From assembly GCA_000961805.1 (NCBI GenBank), contig LADV01000173.1, positions 1-14,632 on the forward strand: a DNA stretch of 14,632 nucleotides. The letters run 5' to 3'. The notes below the pieces were generated by a model. It had not been told where the DNA came from, ran no database searches, and saw only the letters and a program-made list of their open reading frames with translations. Numbering within the stretch: position 1 is the first letter of the stretch; each line of letters opens with the position of its first letter. The position numbers and the translations under genes are program-made. Below, one piece after another: positions 7,810-14,632 of the stretch. This DNA is from Peptococcaceae bacterium BRH_c23 (GTDB lineage: Bacteria > Bacillota_B > Desulfitobacteriia > Desulfitobacteriales > Desulfitobacteriaceae).

Positions 7810-8334
7810 TTATTTTGACGTAATTCTACTTATACCCGCAGTAATCTGCGCCAAGTGATGATTTCCATGCCATGCGTAAAGGTCAATTAGCTTCTTAATC
7901 GTTAATAGCCCAACATCCGGGTGAATTAACTCCCTCTCAAGACCTGACGACGATAACGACCTCAATAGAACAGCCAATCGTTTATGTAAACCTTCAAGTA
8001 GTTTTGTGGATAGTTCAACAGGTAACTGAGAGTCACTTAATTCAGCCCACAGCACTTCATCATAAGGCTTGATGGTGGGTTTATCCTCTGTCATGGCCAG
8101 CTTAACTCTAATATAAGCATTCATATGAGCATCCGCTATGTGATGTATTAACTGGCGAATAGTCCAACTGCCTGGTCTATAGGGAGAGTCAAGCTGTTCA
8201 TCAGTTATTTTTTCGACGGCCCTAAATAACAACTCAGGTAGCGCTTCTATTTGGTCTATCAAAGAATTGATTTGTTTTTCCTGAACCTCTTTTTCAAAAT
8301 CAAACGTCCCAATTGGATATCGTAAATCATCCAC
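7810..8334 (-). CDS. YfiT/BstA-type DinB metalloprotein (putative bacillithiol S-transferase)
   Basis: This 174-residue DinB-superfamily four-helix protein of the YfiT subgroup has the family's opening YPIGTFDF, then LDSPYRPGSWTIRQLIHHIADAHMNAYIRVKLA (about 48-80), TIKPYDEVLWAEL (87-99) and the C-terminal YAWHGNHHLAQI. H65, H156 and H160 correspond to the three-histidine metal site seen in B. subtilis YfiT (assignment by position). Related proteins transfer bacillithiol to electrophiles such as antibiotics, though YfiT itself was first described as a putative metal-dependent hydrolase; the exact reaction here is unknown. The start is a GTG: GTGGATGATTTACG follows AGGGGGAG by about 8 nt, and the overlapping ATG is out of frame. 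The length agrees with the family. The gene appears monocistronic, with its own terminator. Confidence 0.88.
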   Translation of the reverse strand: MDDLRYPIGTFDFEKEVQEKQINSLIDQIEALPELLFRAVEKITDEQLDSPYRPGSWTIRQLIHHIADAHMNAYIRVKLAMTEDKPTIKPYDEVLWAELSDSQLPVELSTKLLEGLHKRLAVLLRSLSSSGLERELIHPDVGLLTIKKLIDLYAWHGNHHLAQITAGISRITSK

Positions 8335-8470
8335 AAACGTTCTCCCCCTTCTCCTTTACTGACATGTCTCTACCTATCAAGATTCGGTGAAATACAACCG
8401 ATTCCTCCCATTATATAAAAGAAATTCCCCGGCTTTCTTAAGTACATAAAGGACCATTCCCGTCTTATCA

Positions 8471-8505
8471 ATCGTATGTTTCCACACGATCTAACTATTA
8501 GTTAG
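8471..8505 (-). repeat. Two adjacent small dyads downstream of the exporter gene
   Basis: On the minus strand CTAACTAATAGTTAG (8505-8491) is a 7-bp dyad with one central base. It is followed at once by ATCGTGTG-GAAA-CATACGAT (8490-8471), an 8-bp stem with one G-U pair and a GAAA tetraloop. They lie 27 bp after the exporter stop codon, where a 3' structure is expected, but no T-run follows, so I do not call a terminator. Confidence 0.4.
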
Positions 8506-8531
8506 CCAGGGCAATAAAGATTGAATCCTGT

Positions 8532-9809
8532 TCAATTAAGGAACTTATACAACAAAGTATTTTTCTCCCTTACCTGTCGGGTAATCCAAAAACCTATAAT
8601 GACCAGTGGATACAAAACCGCCCAACCGACAAACGGAAAAATCACAGCTGTTGAAAGAAAGGACAGCCAGCTAATGCCTACTCCTAAGGAACTGCCTTTT
8701 AGCAGCCGGATTCCTGCTGCACATCCGCCAAGATAGGTAAGAATAAACGTTGCGTTGGGAATCTGAAGCAGAGTTATTAGGGATATCGCCCCGCTGCCGT
8801 ACAGGAAAAGCACGGCAATAAAGCACAAGGCAAGAAAAGCAATCCCCCCTATTGGTGTACTATATCGTGAAGACAAAATACCCATCCAGCCTGGAGCGTC
8901 TCCTTTTCGTGCTAAGGCATACGCCAAGCGAGAAGTTGCACCCGTATAAGCGATAATGGTGGCAGTACAGATGAACATACCTGAGAATCCGGCAACCAAA
9001 GCCCCTCCAGGTCCGAGTAGTTTACTTATGATCAAAACAAGCGAGGCATCCGATCCGGCGGTATGGTAACTGTGTGTTCCAACTGTAGCAAATGCTGTGA
9101 GAAAATACAGTAACCCAACAATGACAGCGGCAATGGTTACCCCTTTTACCGCTGCTCGCTGCGGATCTAAAAATTCTTCAGATAAATGGGAAACCGCCTC
9201 CCAGCCGATAAAACACCAGAATAAAATAGCGGCCGCCTGCCCGACACTCACCCAGCCATTCGGCATAAAAGGCGTAAAATTTGAGGACTCAATATGAGGT
9301 ACGGAACCTATGATTGCTAGCACCAGCACGGCAACAATTGCCAGCACAACGGAAATTTGAACTTGCCCTACCACTTTCATACCGAAAAGGTTGGTTAATA
9401 GACCGACTGCAAGCATTCCTGCCGCTAGAGCCACCCTCGCACTGTCACCCCAGCCCATGGCAACTGTCATATAGCCAGCTCCTGTTAGTGCAGCCACAGG
9501 TGCGCCAATCGGTACAGACATGAGAAAAAACCAGCCAACAAGCGTTCCAGCCTTTGTTCCGAAGGCTAATGTGACAAAATGAGAGACACCGCCGGCATTC
9601 GGAAACTTTGCCGATAGCAACCCCATGGTCAGTGCCAGAGGTAATACTAATAACGTCATAAGCCCCCACGCCAGAAGGGAAGCCGGACCGGCAATCTCGG
9701 CAGCCAGTCCAGGCACGATGAGTACACCCGAGCCGAGTACAGCTCCGATATATAGGGCTATCGCTTGCGGCAGGCCGATAGTACCTTTCAGTCGATTTTG
9801 ATTTTCCAT
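8532..9809 (-). CDS. APC-family amino-acid exporter, YjeH-like (methionine/branched-chain type)
   Basis: This 425-residue, about 12-span permease belongs to the APC superfamily. TM1 carries the family's glycine loop (GAVLGSGVLIVPGLA, about 22-36). FPNAGGVSHFVTLAFG and ILFWCFIGWEAVSHLSEEF-DPQRA closely resemble the corresponding segments of E. coli YjeH, which exports L-methionine and branched-chain amino acids. Export rather than uptake, and the substrate, are inferred from that resemblance. I start at the ATG at 9809: AGGAG lies 8 nt upstream and MENQNRLKGTIGLPQAI is a typical beginning. An ATG at 9866 would add 19 residues that overlap the regulatory dyads and have no ribosome binding site. 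The gene diverges from a LysR regulator, a common arrangement for regulator-controlled exporters. Confidence 0.87.
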   Translation of the reverse strand: MENQNRLKGTIGLPQAIALYIGAVLGSGVLIVPGLAAEIAGPASLLAWGLMTLLVLPLALTMGLLSAKFPNAGGVSHFVTLAFGTKAGTLVGWFFLMSVPIGAPVAALTGAGYMTVAMGWGDSARVALAAGMLAVGLLTNLFGMKVVGQVQISVVLAIVAVLVLAIIGSVPHIESSNFTPFMPNGWVSVGQAAAILFWCFIGWEAVSHLSEEFLDPQRAAVKGVTIAAVIVGLLYFLTAFATVGTHSYHTAGSDASLVLIISKLLGPGGALVAGFSGMFICTATIIAYTGATSRLAYALARKGDAPGWMGILSSRYSTPIGGIAFLALCFIAVLFLYGSGAISLITLLQIPNATFILTYLGGCAAGIRLLKGSSLGVGISWLSFLSTAVIFPFVGWAVLYPLVIIGFWITRQVREKNTLLYKFLN

Positions 9810-9849
9810 ACCTTTTGCTCCTGTCTCCCTTGTATTTCCTCTAATAGTA

Positions 9850-9870
9850 TCAGATAATGGTGCCATCTGA
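9850..9870. promoter_or_regulatory. Dyad operator candidate 1 between exporter and lysR
   Basis: TCAGAT (9850-9855) and ATCTGA (9865-9870) are perfect inverted repeats separated by 9 bp, with an inner ATGG/CCAT dyad. Size and position, 41-61 bp before the exporter start and 59-79 bp before the regulator start, fit a LysR-type recognition site. Binding is inferred. Confidence 0.5.
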
Positions 9871-9874
9871 GAAA

Positions 9875-9911
9875 CGAAAGATTTCGATAATATACATCGC
9901 TATAGCCGATG
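9875..9911. promoter_or_regulatory. Dyad operator candidates 2 and 3 between exporter and lysR
   Basis: CGAAA-GA-TTTCG (9875-9886) is a compact dyad. CATCG-N7-CGATG (9895-9911) contains ATC-N9-GAT, that is T-N11-A, the general LysR box. The latter ends 18 bp before the TTG start of the regulator, which would suit autoregulation. Confidence 0.45.
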
Positions 9912-9928
9912 GTAAGGGGAGATTGGGA

Positions 9929-10840
9929 TTGGAATTGCGTCAATTATTTACGTTTATAGCCGTGGTCAAGGTTGGTGGTTTTACCCGCGCCGCCAATTTG
10001 CTGGGATACGCCCAATCAAGCGTAACGGCGCAAATCCAGGCGCTTGAAGCAGAACTTGAAACTCCTCTTTTTGACAGGTTAGGCAAAAAGAATATCCTTA
10101 CCGATGCAGGTCAGCGACTTCTGCCGTACGCCCAGGAAATTACTAAAATGCATAACTTGGCATTAGACGCAATGCGGTCGGATACTGCTATTTCTGGTAC
10201 GCTGACGATAGGGGCTCCCGAATCCCTAGCAGCCTTTCGCTTGCCAGAGATAATTCGAGAATACAAAAACCGTTATCCAGACGTTAAAATCATATTGAAG
10301 CCCGGCGTATGCTGGGAATTGCATGACCTGATCCGTTCGGGAGAGCTGGATCTTGCTTTCCTGCTTCAACCCGAGACAGAAGACCGGGATCTGTACATTG
10401 AAACTCTCGTACATGAAAAAATGGCGCTCGTTTCACCACCTGGCCATCCGCTTGTTCCCTATGAATATGTTGAACCTACCCACTTAAAAGACGAAACGAT
10501 ACTTCACACCGAGCCGGGGTGCACCTACCGTACACTCTTTGAACAGCATCTTAACAGCCACGGAATATTTCCTAATCCTGACCTTGAGTTCTGGAGCATT
10601 GAGGCAATTAAGAACTGCGTTATGTCTGGACTTGGCCTTTCTTTTCTTCCACTTATCACAGTGCAAAATGAGGTGCGGGAGGGTAAACTGATGCTACTGG
10701 CCTGGGATGATCGACAGCAGCGACTCGCTACCCAAATCGCCTATCACAGAAAAAAGTGGATTTCTCCTGCACTTCGTGAATTCTTGCTCATTGTTGGAAA
10801 GTATGCTGTTGAGTGGCGACAGAGTTATATCTCTAGGTGA
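9929..10840 (+). CDS. LysR-family transcriptional regulator
   Basis: This 303-residue regulator has an N-terminal winged helix-turn-helix (about 2-60; MELRQLFTFIAVVKVGGFTR, then AANLLGYAQSSVTAQIQALE, ending FDRLGKKNILTDAGQRLL) and a two-lobe effector-binding domain (about 88-295). The sequence identifies the family but not the effector. I start at a TTG at 9929: GGGGAG lies about 7 nt upstream and LELRQLF is where LysR proteins begin. An ATG at 9857 would add 24 residues unlike the family and would run through the operator region. The divergent exporter is the probable target, with an amino acid the probable co-inducer. The stop codon is only 5 bp from that of the converging decarboxylase gene. 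Confidence 0.9.
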   Translation: MELRQLFTFIAVVKVGGFTRAANLLGYAQSSVTAQIQALEAELETPLFDRLGKKNILTDAGQRLLPYAQEITKMHNLALDAMRSDTAISGTLTIGAPESLAAFRLPEIIREYKNRYPDVKIILKPGVCWELHDLIRSGELDLAFLLQPETEDRDLYIETLVHEKMALVSPPGHPLVPYEYVEPTHLKDETILHTEPGCTYRTLFEQHLNSHGIFPNPDLEFWSIEAIKNCVMSGLGLSFLPLITVQNEVREGKLMLLAWDDRQQRLATQIAYHRKKWISPALREFLLIVGKYAVEWRQSYISR

Positions 10841-10845
10841 TAAGC

Positions 10846-12084
10846 CTAAAAGTTAAACGTTGCAAAATAATCAGCCGGTGTTTCCGCGCGTCGTATCAAT
10901 TCTGTTGAACCGTCCTCTTTTGACAAAACTTCAGCAGACCGCAGTTTACCATTGTAGTTATAACCCATCGCAAAGCCATGTGCTCCAGTGTCATGAATTA
11001 CAATTAAGTCGCCAAGCTCAATTTTAGGCAGCATTCGGTCAATAGCAAATTTATCGTTATTCTCACACAAACCGCCGGTAATATCATATTTGTAGCTGCA
11101 CGGCTCATTTTCTTTACCCATAACAGTAACATGATGATAGGCACCGTACATTGCAGGACGCATAAGGTTTGCCGCACAGGCGTCGACTCCAACATATTCC
11201 TTGTAGATGTGCTTTTCGTGGATTACAGTTGTAACAAGACAGCCATAAGGCCCCAACATAAACCTTCCAAGCTCAGTGTATATCGCAACATCGCCCATTC
11301 CCGCTGGAACAAGAACCTCCTCATATGCCTTGCGAACACCCTCACCGATCAAAAAAATATCAGCCCGCTGCTGCTCTGGGTGATATGGGATACCAATGCC
11401 TCCCGAAAGATTAATAAAAGCAATGTGTACTCCCGTTTCTCGGTTTAAAACGACCGCTGTTTCAAACAACATTTTAGCAAGTACAGGATAGTAGTTATTG
11501 TCGACGGTGTTGCTTGCTAAAAAGGCGTGCAACCCGAAATGCTTTACCCCTTTGTTTTGAAGTTTTCTAAAACCTTCGATTAATTGCTCGAAGGTAAAAC
11601 CATATTTTGCTTCACCAGGGGTATCCATGATCACGTTATTGTAAGCAAATGTACCGCCTGGATTATATCGGCAACTAATTGTATCCGGAATGTCTGCGAC
11701 ATTCTCTAAAAAATCAATATCTGTAAGATCGTCTAAGTTAATTATGGCGTTGAGTTTGCGTGCCAGCACAAAATCTTCTTTAGGCGTTACGTTTGCCGAA
11801 AACATTATTTCATCTCCATTAAATCCCACGGTATCAGCCATCAGAAGTTCAGTTAATGTTGAACAGTCTACATAACAGCCCTCCTCTTTGAGGATTTTTA
11901 AGATTGTTAAATTTGGCGTAGCTTTAACTGCAAAATACTCCTTAAAGCCCTTGTTCCATGAAAATGCCTGCTTTAATCTGCGAGCATTTTCTCGTATACC
12001 TTTTTCATCATACAGATGGAAAGGTGTTGGGTATTTTTCTACTATTTCCTTTAATTGCTCTAAATTCACAAATGTTTTTTTCAT
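10846..12084 (-). CDS. lysA: Diaminopimelate decarboxylase-type PLP enzyme
   Basis: This 412-residue fold-type III PLP decarboxylase (LysA/ornithine-decarboxylase family) has K54 in YFAVKATPN as the expected PLP lysine. H186 in GLHAFLASN, NLSGGIGI (225-232) for the cofactor phosphate, and ELGRF (271-275; EPGR in most members) follow. CENND (340-344) carries the catalytic Cys in place of the usual CESxD, and GAHGFAMGYNYNGKLRSAEVL near the C-terminus is the LysA-type end. DAP decarboxylase makes lysine from meso-diaminopimelate. The variant motifs (ELGR, CENND, HAFLASN) place it in a divergent LysA branch that I recall from other Clostridia, so substrate is likely but not certain. GGAGG lies 7 nt before the ATG. 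It follows the TrmB-type regulator by 58 bp, presumably on one transcript, and no lysine riboswitch is visible. Confidence 0.85.
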   Translation of the reverse strand: MKKTFVNLEQLKEIVEKYPTPFHLYDEKGIRENARRLKQAFSWNKGFKEYFAVKATPNLTILKILKEEGCYVDCSTLTELLMADTVGFNGDEIMFSANVTPKEDFVLARKLNAIINLDDLTDIDFLENVADIPDTISCRYNPGGTFAYNNVIMDTPGEAKYGFTFEQLIEGFRKLQNKGVKHFGLHAFLASNTVDNNYYPVLAKMLFETAVVLNRETGVHIAFINLSGGIGIPYHPEQQRADIFLIGEGVRKAYEEVLVPAGMGDVAIYTELGRFMLGPYGCLVTTVIHEKHIYKEYVGVDACAANLMRPAMYGAYHHVTVMGKENEPCSYKYDITGGLCENNDKFAIDRMLPKIELGDLIVIHDTGAHGFAMGYNYNGKLRSAEVLSKEDGSTELIRRAETPADYFATFNF

Positions 12085-12108
12085 TGTGTTACCTCCGTTT
12101 TTACTACA

Positions 12109-12118
12109 TTGTGCACAA
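12109..12118. promoter_or_regulatory. Small palindrome in the regulator-lysA gap
   Basis: TTGTGCACAA is a perfect 10-bp palindrome about 25 bp upstream of the lysA start codon. It might be a second regulator site, but a palindrome of this length can occur by chance. Confidence 0.25.
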
Positions 12119-12142
12119 AAATAAATACAGCATTGATTAATC

Positions 12143-12832
12143 TCATTTCATTAGCTCTATTAGTCTTATTTCATTGGTTAACGACTCCTTAAACAAATCA
12201 ATCAGGTTTTGCTTTTTTGAATAAAGACAAGTTGCACTATCATCATCAATAATATCCCCTGTAAGTACATTTGCAGAGTCGACAATAAGTCTTATCTGAT
12301 GCTGGGTTTTTTCCACGTGATAAATTGTAGCACCGTTAAGTTCAAAAGGCGGATTCGTAAGGATTACAACTTTAAGACCTCTGGACACTGCTTGATTTAA
12401 CTGTGGCTTAATTATATCTAAGGTTTGACCTGATAGTGAAATATAAACCCTCTTCTCAGCTTCAATGAGCATTTTGGTTATTTTATTGATAATATTCCGG
12501 TTCCCTTTTATAGTAATGTACCCTTCGTTTTCTTCTCGTTGTTTGGGCATATTTCTTATGAGGCTTAATCTTATCTCCTGCAAATTTCTGATTTTATTAT
12601 CACAAAACTCATCAACTGGCACGGGAGTATAGCGTGCTGCATTACCCTCAATCACATGTGCAGCCCCCTTCTCAACTAAACCCGCAAGGGCGATGTAAGT
12701 ATTTGAACGTGAAATGCCCGTGAATTTTGCCACTTCATAACCTGTAAGATCACCTTCTGATAATAGGGTAAGATAAATTGTTGCATCCTGTTTTGTGAGA
12801 TTGAAATTCATCAGTAACTCTATAATTTCCAT
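12143..12832 (-). CDS. TrmB-family transcriptional regulator
   Basis: This 229-residue protein has an N-terminal winged helix-turn-helix of the TrmB type (about 1-70: FNLTKQDATIYLTLL, GDLTGYEVAKFTGISRSNTYIAL, LVEKGAAHVIEGNAARYTPVPVDEF). A helical linker (about 75-100) and a short PLD-like effector domain (about 107-229, with VYISLSGQTLDIIKPQLNQAV, GLKVVILTN and IRLIVDS) follow. Family members often sense sugars in archaea, but many bacterial members have unknown ligands. I start at the ATG at 12832, with AGGAG 10 nt upstream; an in-frame ATG at 12919 has no ribosome binding site and an atypical extension. The gene is AT-rich compared with genes to its left. It heads a unit with lysA, and the palindrome over its promoter suggests autoregulation. 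Confidence 0.85.
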   Translation of the reverse strand: MEIIELLMNFNLTKQDATIYLTLLSEGDLTGYEVAKFTGISRSNTYIALAGLVEKGAAHVIEGNAARYTPVPVDEFCDNKIRNLQEIRLSLIRNMPKQREENEGYITIKGNRNIINKITKMLIEAEKRVYISLSGQTLDIIKPQLNQAVSRGLKVVILTNPPFELNGATIYHVEKTQHQIRLIVDSANVLTGDIIDDDSATCLYSKKQNLIDLFKESLTNEIRLIELMK

Positions 12833-12958
12833 AACGTTTATACTCCTAATTTTTTCTAACCTATGTAAGGTTAATTTTATGACCCCCAAAAGGAAAGTTT
12901 GAGCTTCGTTAAAACACATCTACTTTACAATACACTTTAAACTCATTTTCATTGCCGC

Positions 12959-12996
12959 TATTATATAGTGTTCCTGTACAGGAACACTATATAATA
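12959..12996. promoter_or_regulatory. Perfect 38-bp palindrome, likely operator of the regulator-lysA unit
   Basis: The left arm TATTATATAGTGTTCCTGT is followed directly by its exact reverse complement, giving 19-bp arms with no spacer and no mismatch. The GTTCCTGTACAGGAAC core is flanked by AT-rich symmetric ends. It covers the -10 box and predicted start site of the promoter for the TrmB-type regulator, the classic position for a repressor operator. Binding by that regulator is inferred. Confidence 0.75.
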
Positions 12997-13014
12997 CATT
13001 TAATATATTTTCAA
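12986..13014 (-). promoter_or_regulatory. Sigma-A promoter of the trmB-like/lysA unit
   Basis: On the minus strand TTGAAA (13014-13009) and TATAGT (12991-12986) are separated by exactly 17 bp, each one base from consensus. Transcription should begin near 12979, inside the palindrome, giving a leader of about 147 nt before the ATG at 12832. Confidence 0.7.
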
Positions 13015-13106
13015 CTCCATTTAAAAATATCTAACGGTCTTTTTTGAAGTTTAAAGTTATAAAATTGTTAATAATTTTCCATGTGAATTTAAGCATGAAA
13101 TAAAAA

Positions 13107-13138
13107 ACAAAAAAGGACGCTATGCCGTCCTTTTTTGT
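13107..13138 (-). terminator. Terminator of the HAD gene (bidirectional form)
   Basis: ACAAAAAAGGACG (13107-13119) and CGTCCTTTTTTGT (13126-13138) form a perfect 13-bp stem with a CTATGC loop. A-runs and T-runs on each side make it usable in both directions. It lies 112 bp after the stop codon of the minus-strand HAD gene. Confidence 0.85.
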
Positions 13139-13250
13139 ACTAAAGTACAGTACTCACTTCCAGCCTTTATCTTCTTAAATCAAACCAGTCTTGTCATCCT
13201 TCTAATCCGTTGCTCAACGTCATCTCCAACCTCCCAGGTCGTTGAACAGC

Positions 13251-13943
13251 CTATTCTTGATATGAGCTGTCCCTGATTATTTCCCACCCTCTTAGTTTAG
13301 CCTCTTTGAGAAGCTCTTGGTCCGGATTAACGGCCACCGGATGTCCAACGAGGGATAGCAGGGGTAGATCCTGGATTGAATCAGCATAGGCATAGGCCTC
13401 GCTCATATCAAAAACTGCGCCTGCCTTCCTTTGTTCCTGCAGAAATGTTCTCAGCGCCAGTACCTTTGAGGGTCCATTCATAATAGAGGTTATTCGTCCT
13501 GTACAAACACCAGCCGACAACTCAATTTCGGTCCCAAGCCAAAACTTCATACCCAGATCTCTGGCGACTGAGCCAACAAACTGTGAAAAGGCACCGGAGA
13601 GAAGCAAAATTTGATCATCTGACTCAAGGTGAACCTTGACCCGGCTAAGAGACACGGGACTAAAACTACCTCTTGCCAATTCTAAACATTGCCCAAAAAA
13701 ACCTTCTATTTCCGTCTGATTCATCCCAGACATCATCTTCACGATACCCTGTAAAACTCGCCTAATCGCTAATTGACGGCAAAGTCCCAAACGATACAAT
13801 ATGTATACCCAAGACATCGAAATATAGAACTTACGGATCTTTTTACGCATCCCTTTGTCTTGGCTTAGGACCCGCAAGAAGATGCGAGGGGTTTCTTCAA
13901 GATGGATTGTGCCATCAAAATCAAAAATCACCAGGCGCATCAT
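13251..13943 (-). CDS. HAD-superfamily phosphatase, subfamily IB (SerB-like)
   Basis: This 230-residue phosphohydrolase shows the four HAD motifs: DFDGT (D8 nucleophile, D10 acid/base), LLLSGA (S116), GPSK (K160) and YADSIQDLPLL (D188, D192). The helical insertion between motifs I and II (about 20-95) marks subfamily IB, which includes phosphoserine phosphatase and many small-metabolite phosphatases; the substrate here cannot be deduced. I start at the first of two adjacent ATG codons (13943), 6 nt after GGGAGG; the second ATG (13940) is equally acceptable. An ATG at 13970 lies upstream of that ribosome binding site and would place it inside the gene. The gene stands alone with a strong terminator downstream. 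Confidence 0.85.
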   Translation of the reverse strand: MMRLVIFDFDGTIHLEETPRIFLRVLSQDKGMRKKIRKFYISMSWVYILYRLGLCRQLAIRRVLQGIVKMMSGMNQTEIEGFFGQCLELARGSFSPVSLSRVKVHLESDDQILLLSGAFSQFVGSVARDLGMKFWLGTEIELSAGVCTGRITSIMNGPSKVLALRTFLQEQRKAGAVFDMSEAYAYADSIQDLPLLSLVGHPVAVNPDQELLKEAKLRGWEIIRDSSYQE

Positions 13944-13970
13944 ACATAACCTCCCGAACTGTTTATTCAC

Positions 13971-14328
13971 TGATCATAACTCATTCAAATTCATCATTTT
14001 CCTCTACTAGGGCAATTCCCTAAAAATTAAACATAGTCCACCTTTTCATTTCACAGAATCTCGACTTCGATCTCATTAAACTTTCACAATTTGCACCTTT
14101 TCCCTTAACATATTTCGGATATCCTTATGGAAGTAGCCAATCGGTTTCATTGAAAATCTCTATAGATCAAAGGACCGTGACTAGATCAGGCAGAAATAGA
14201 CCAGCTAATAAAAGTCAAGAGTTTGTCTGATTATTTCTTTTAATTTTCGGTTTGTAAAATACGGCATAACAAACTAAGCCATTGAAAAATCCGAACAATG
14301 ACCTAAACGTTAATTTTTGGGAAGCCCA
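13971..14328. other. Non-coding, AT-rich stretch upstream of the HAD gene
   Basis: I see no supported gene, RNA or strong hairpin here. Stop codons interrupt all frames at short intervals. The promoter of the HAD gene should lie near the left end, but no convincing -35/-10 pair was found. Confidence 0.5.
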
Positions 14329-14608
14329 CCTAGAGAAACGGGACGCTCGGCGCTAGCCAAGCAAACTCTCTTTCAATTTGGGGTAACTCTCTGGAGTAAA
14401 AGAGACTTTGCAGTCTTCAAGCGTTTGGGTGTAGTGCACGTGTCAATAGGATGATGGCGAGCATATCCTCGGTCTAACGCCCTCCGGTATCCCTCGCATC
14501 ACCTTTGACACGATCCGAATGGCTCTGTCGTATCCAAACTATTCCTTTAAGCAGCTGCTGGTTGAGGCTTTGTTGTCCTCCAAGTTTGATGATCTTCAGG
14601 TCGTTTAA
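14329..14608 (+). pseudogene. Degenerate 3' end of an unidentified coding sequence
   Basis: The composition turns GC-richer near 14320. One frame reads protein-like residues up to a TGA at 14452-14454 (including SKRDFAVFKRLGVVHVS). Another frame carries on from 14450 to a TAA at 14606-14608 (DDGEHILGLTPSGIPRITF, then DTIRMALSYPNYSFKQLL, ending SSKFDDLQVV). The second frame lacks a start codon at its beginning and has a stop just before it, so the two look like pieces of one gene joined by a frameshift. I do not recognise the family; a transposase remnant is one possibility. Confidence 0.4.
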
Positions 14609-14632
14609 TCACAAAGGGCTTTTGGTCACGAA

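Noticed and set aside
7810..8334. The DinB-type protein as a DNA-damage repair factor
   Set aside because: The DinB name is historical; the YfiT-like motifs and three-histidine site point to a metal-dependent thiol transferase or hydrolase instead.
9810..9866. Longer N-terminus for the exporter starting at 9866
   Set aside because: The 19 extra residues have no family counterpart, there is no ribosome binding site at 9866, and the stretch overlaps candidate operators, whereas 9809 has AGGAG at proper distance.
12085..12979. Lysine riboswitch (L-box) controlling lysA
   Set aside because: Neither the 58-bp gap before lysA nor the roughly 147-nt leader shows a multi-helix structure or terminator of that class; the main leader structure is the palindrome.
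12959..12996. The palindrome as a SOS (LexA) box or FNR site
   Set aside because: Gram-positive LexA sites have GAAC-N4-GTTC order, whereas here it is GTTC-N8-GAAC; the FNR half sites TTGAT/ATCAA are absent.
12959..12996. The palindrome as a transcription terminator
   Set aside because: There is no loop and no T-run on either side, and it overlaps a good promoter.

Overview
The window looks like chromosomal DNA from an anaerobic, spore-forming Clostridia of the Desulfosporosinus/Desulfitobacterium type (Peptococcaceae). This is an inference from gene content: a lipoprotein-type pentahaem nitrite reductase (NrfA), a LysM/GH18 SleL-type spore-cortex hydrolase, a soluble molybdopterin oxidoreductase, a YfiT/BstA-type DinB protein typical of Gram-positive bacteria, strong AGGAGG-type ribosome binding sites and moderate G+C. 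It is not a plasmid, phage or CRISPR region.

Layout. Positions 1-1423 (+) hold a short hairpin and then nrfA, preceded by a good ribosome binding site; its usual partner nrfH would lie off the left edge. Hairpins follow for both converging transcripts. From 1611 to 7502 four genes run on the minus strand: a LysM-LysM-GH18 hydrolase, a 668-residue molybdopterin oxidoreductase, a SanA/DUF218 membrane-anchored protein, and a polytopic membrane protein carrying a PstS-like substrate-binding domain. The leader of the last gene contains three tandem 12-bp repeats. Next on the minus strand come a YfiT/DinB gene with its own terminator (7810-8334) and a YjeH-type amino-acid exporter (8532-9809). The exporter is transcribed divergently from a LysR regulator (9929-10840), with dyad-symmetric candidate operators between them.

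Positions 10846-12996 form an AT-richer minus-strand unit: a TrmB-type regulator followed by a diaminopimelate-decarboxylase-type PLP enzyme. A well-formed sigma-A promoter drives it, and its -10 box and start site lie inside a perfect 38-bp palindrome (12959-12996). This regulatory arrangement is the most distinctive structure in the window. An HAD-IB phosphatase gene (13251-13943, minus) with a strong terminator follows. The last ~660 bp hold no intact gene, only what looks like the broken 3' end of an unidentified coding sequence (14329-14608).

How the genes may work together. NrfA would reduce nitrite to ammonium on the outer face of the membrane. The exporter/LysR pair and the regulator/LysA unit meet tail to tail with 5 bp between stop codons; both concern amino acids, so a link through lysine or diaminopimelate export and synthesis is possible but unproven. 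I found no clearly new multi-gene system. The best leads are the palindromic operator on the trmB-like/lysA unit, the membrane-fused binding protein with its repeat leader, and the mobile-element-like hairpin in front of nrfA.
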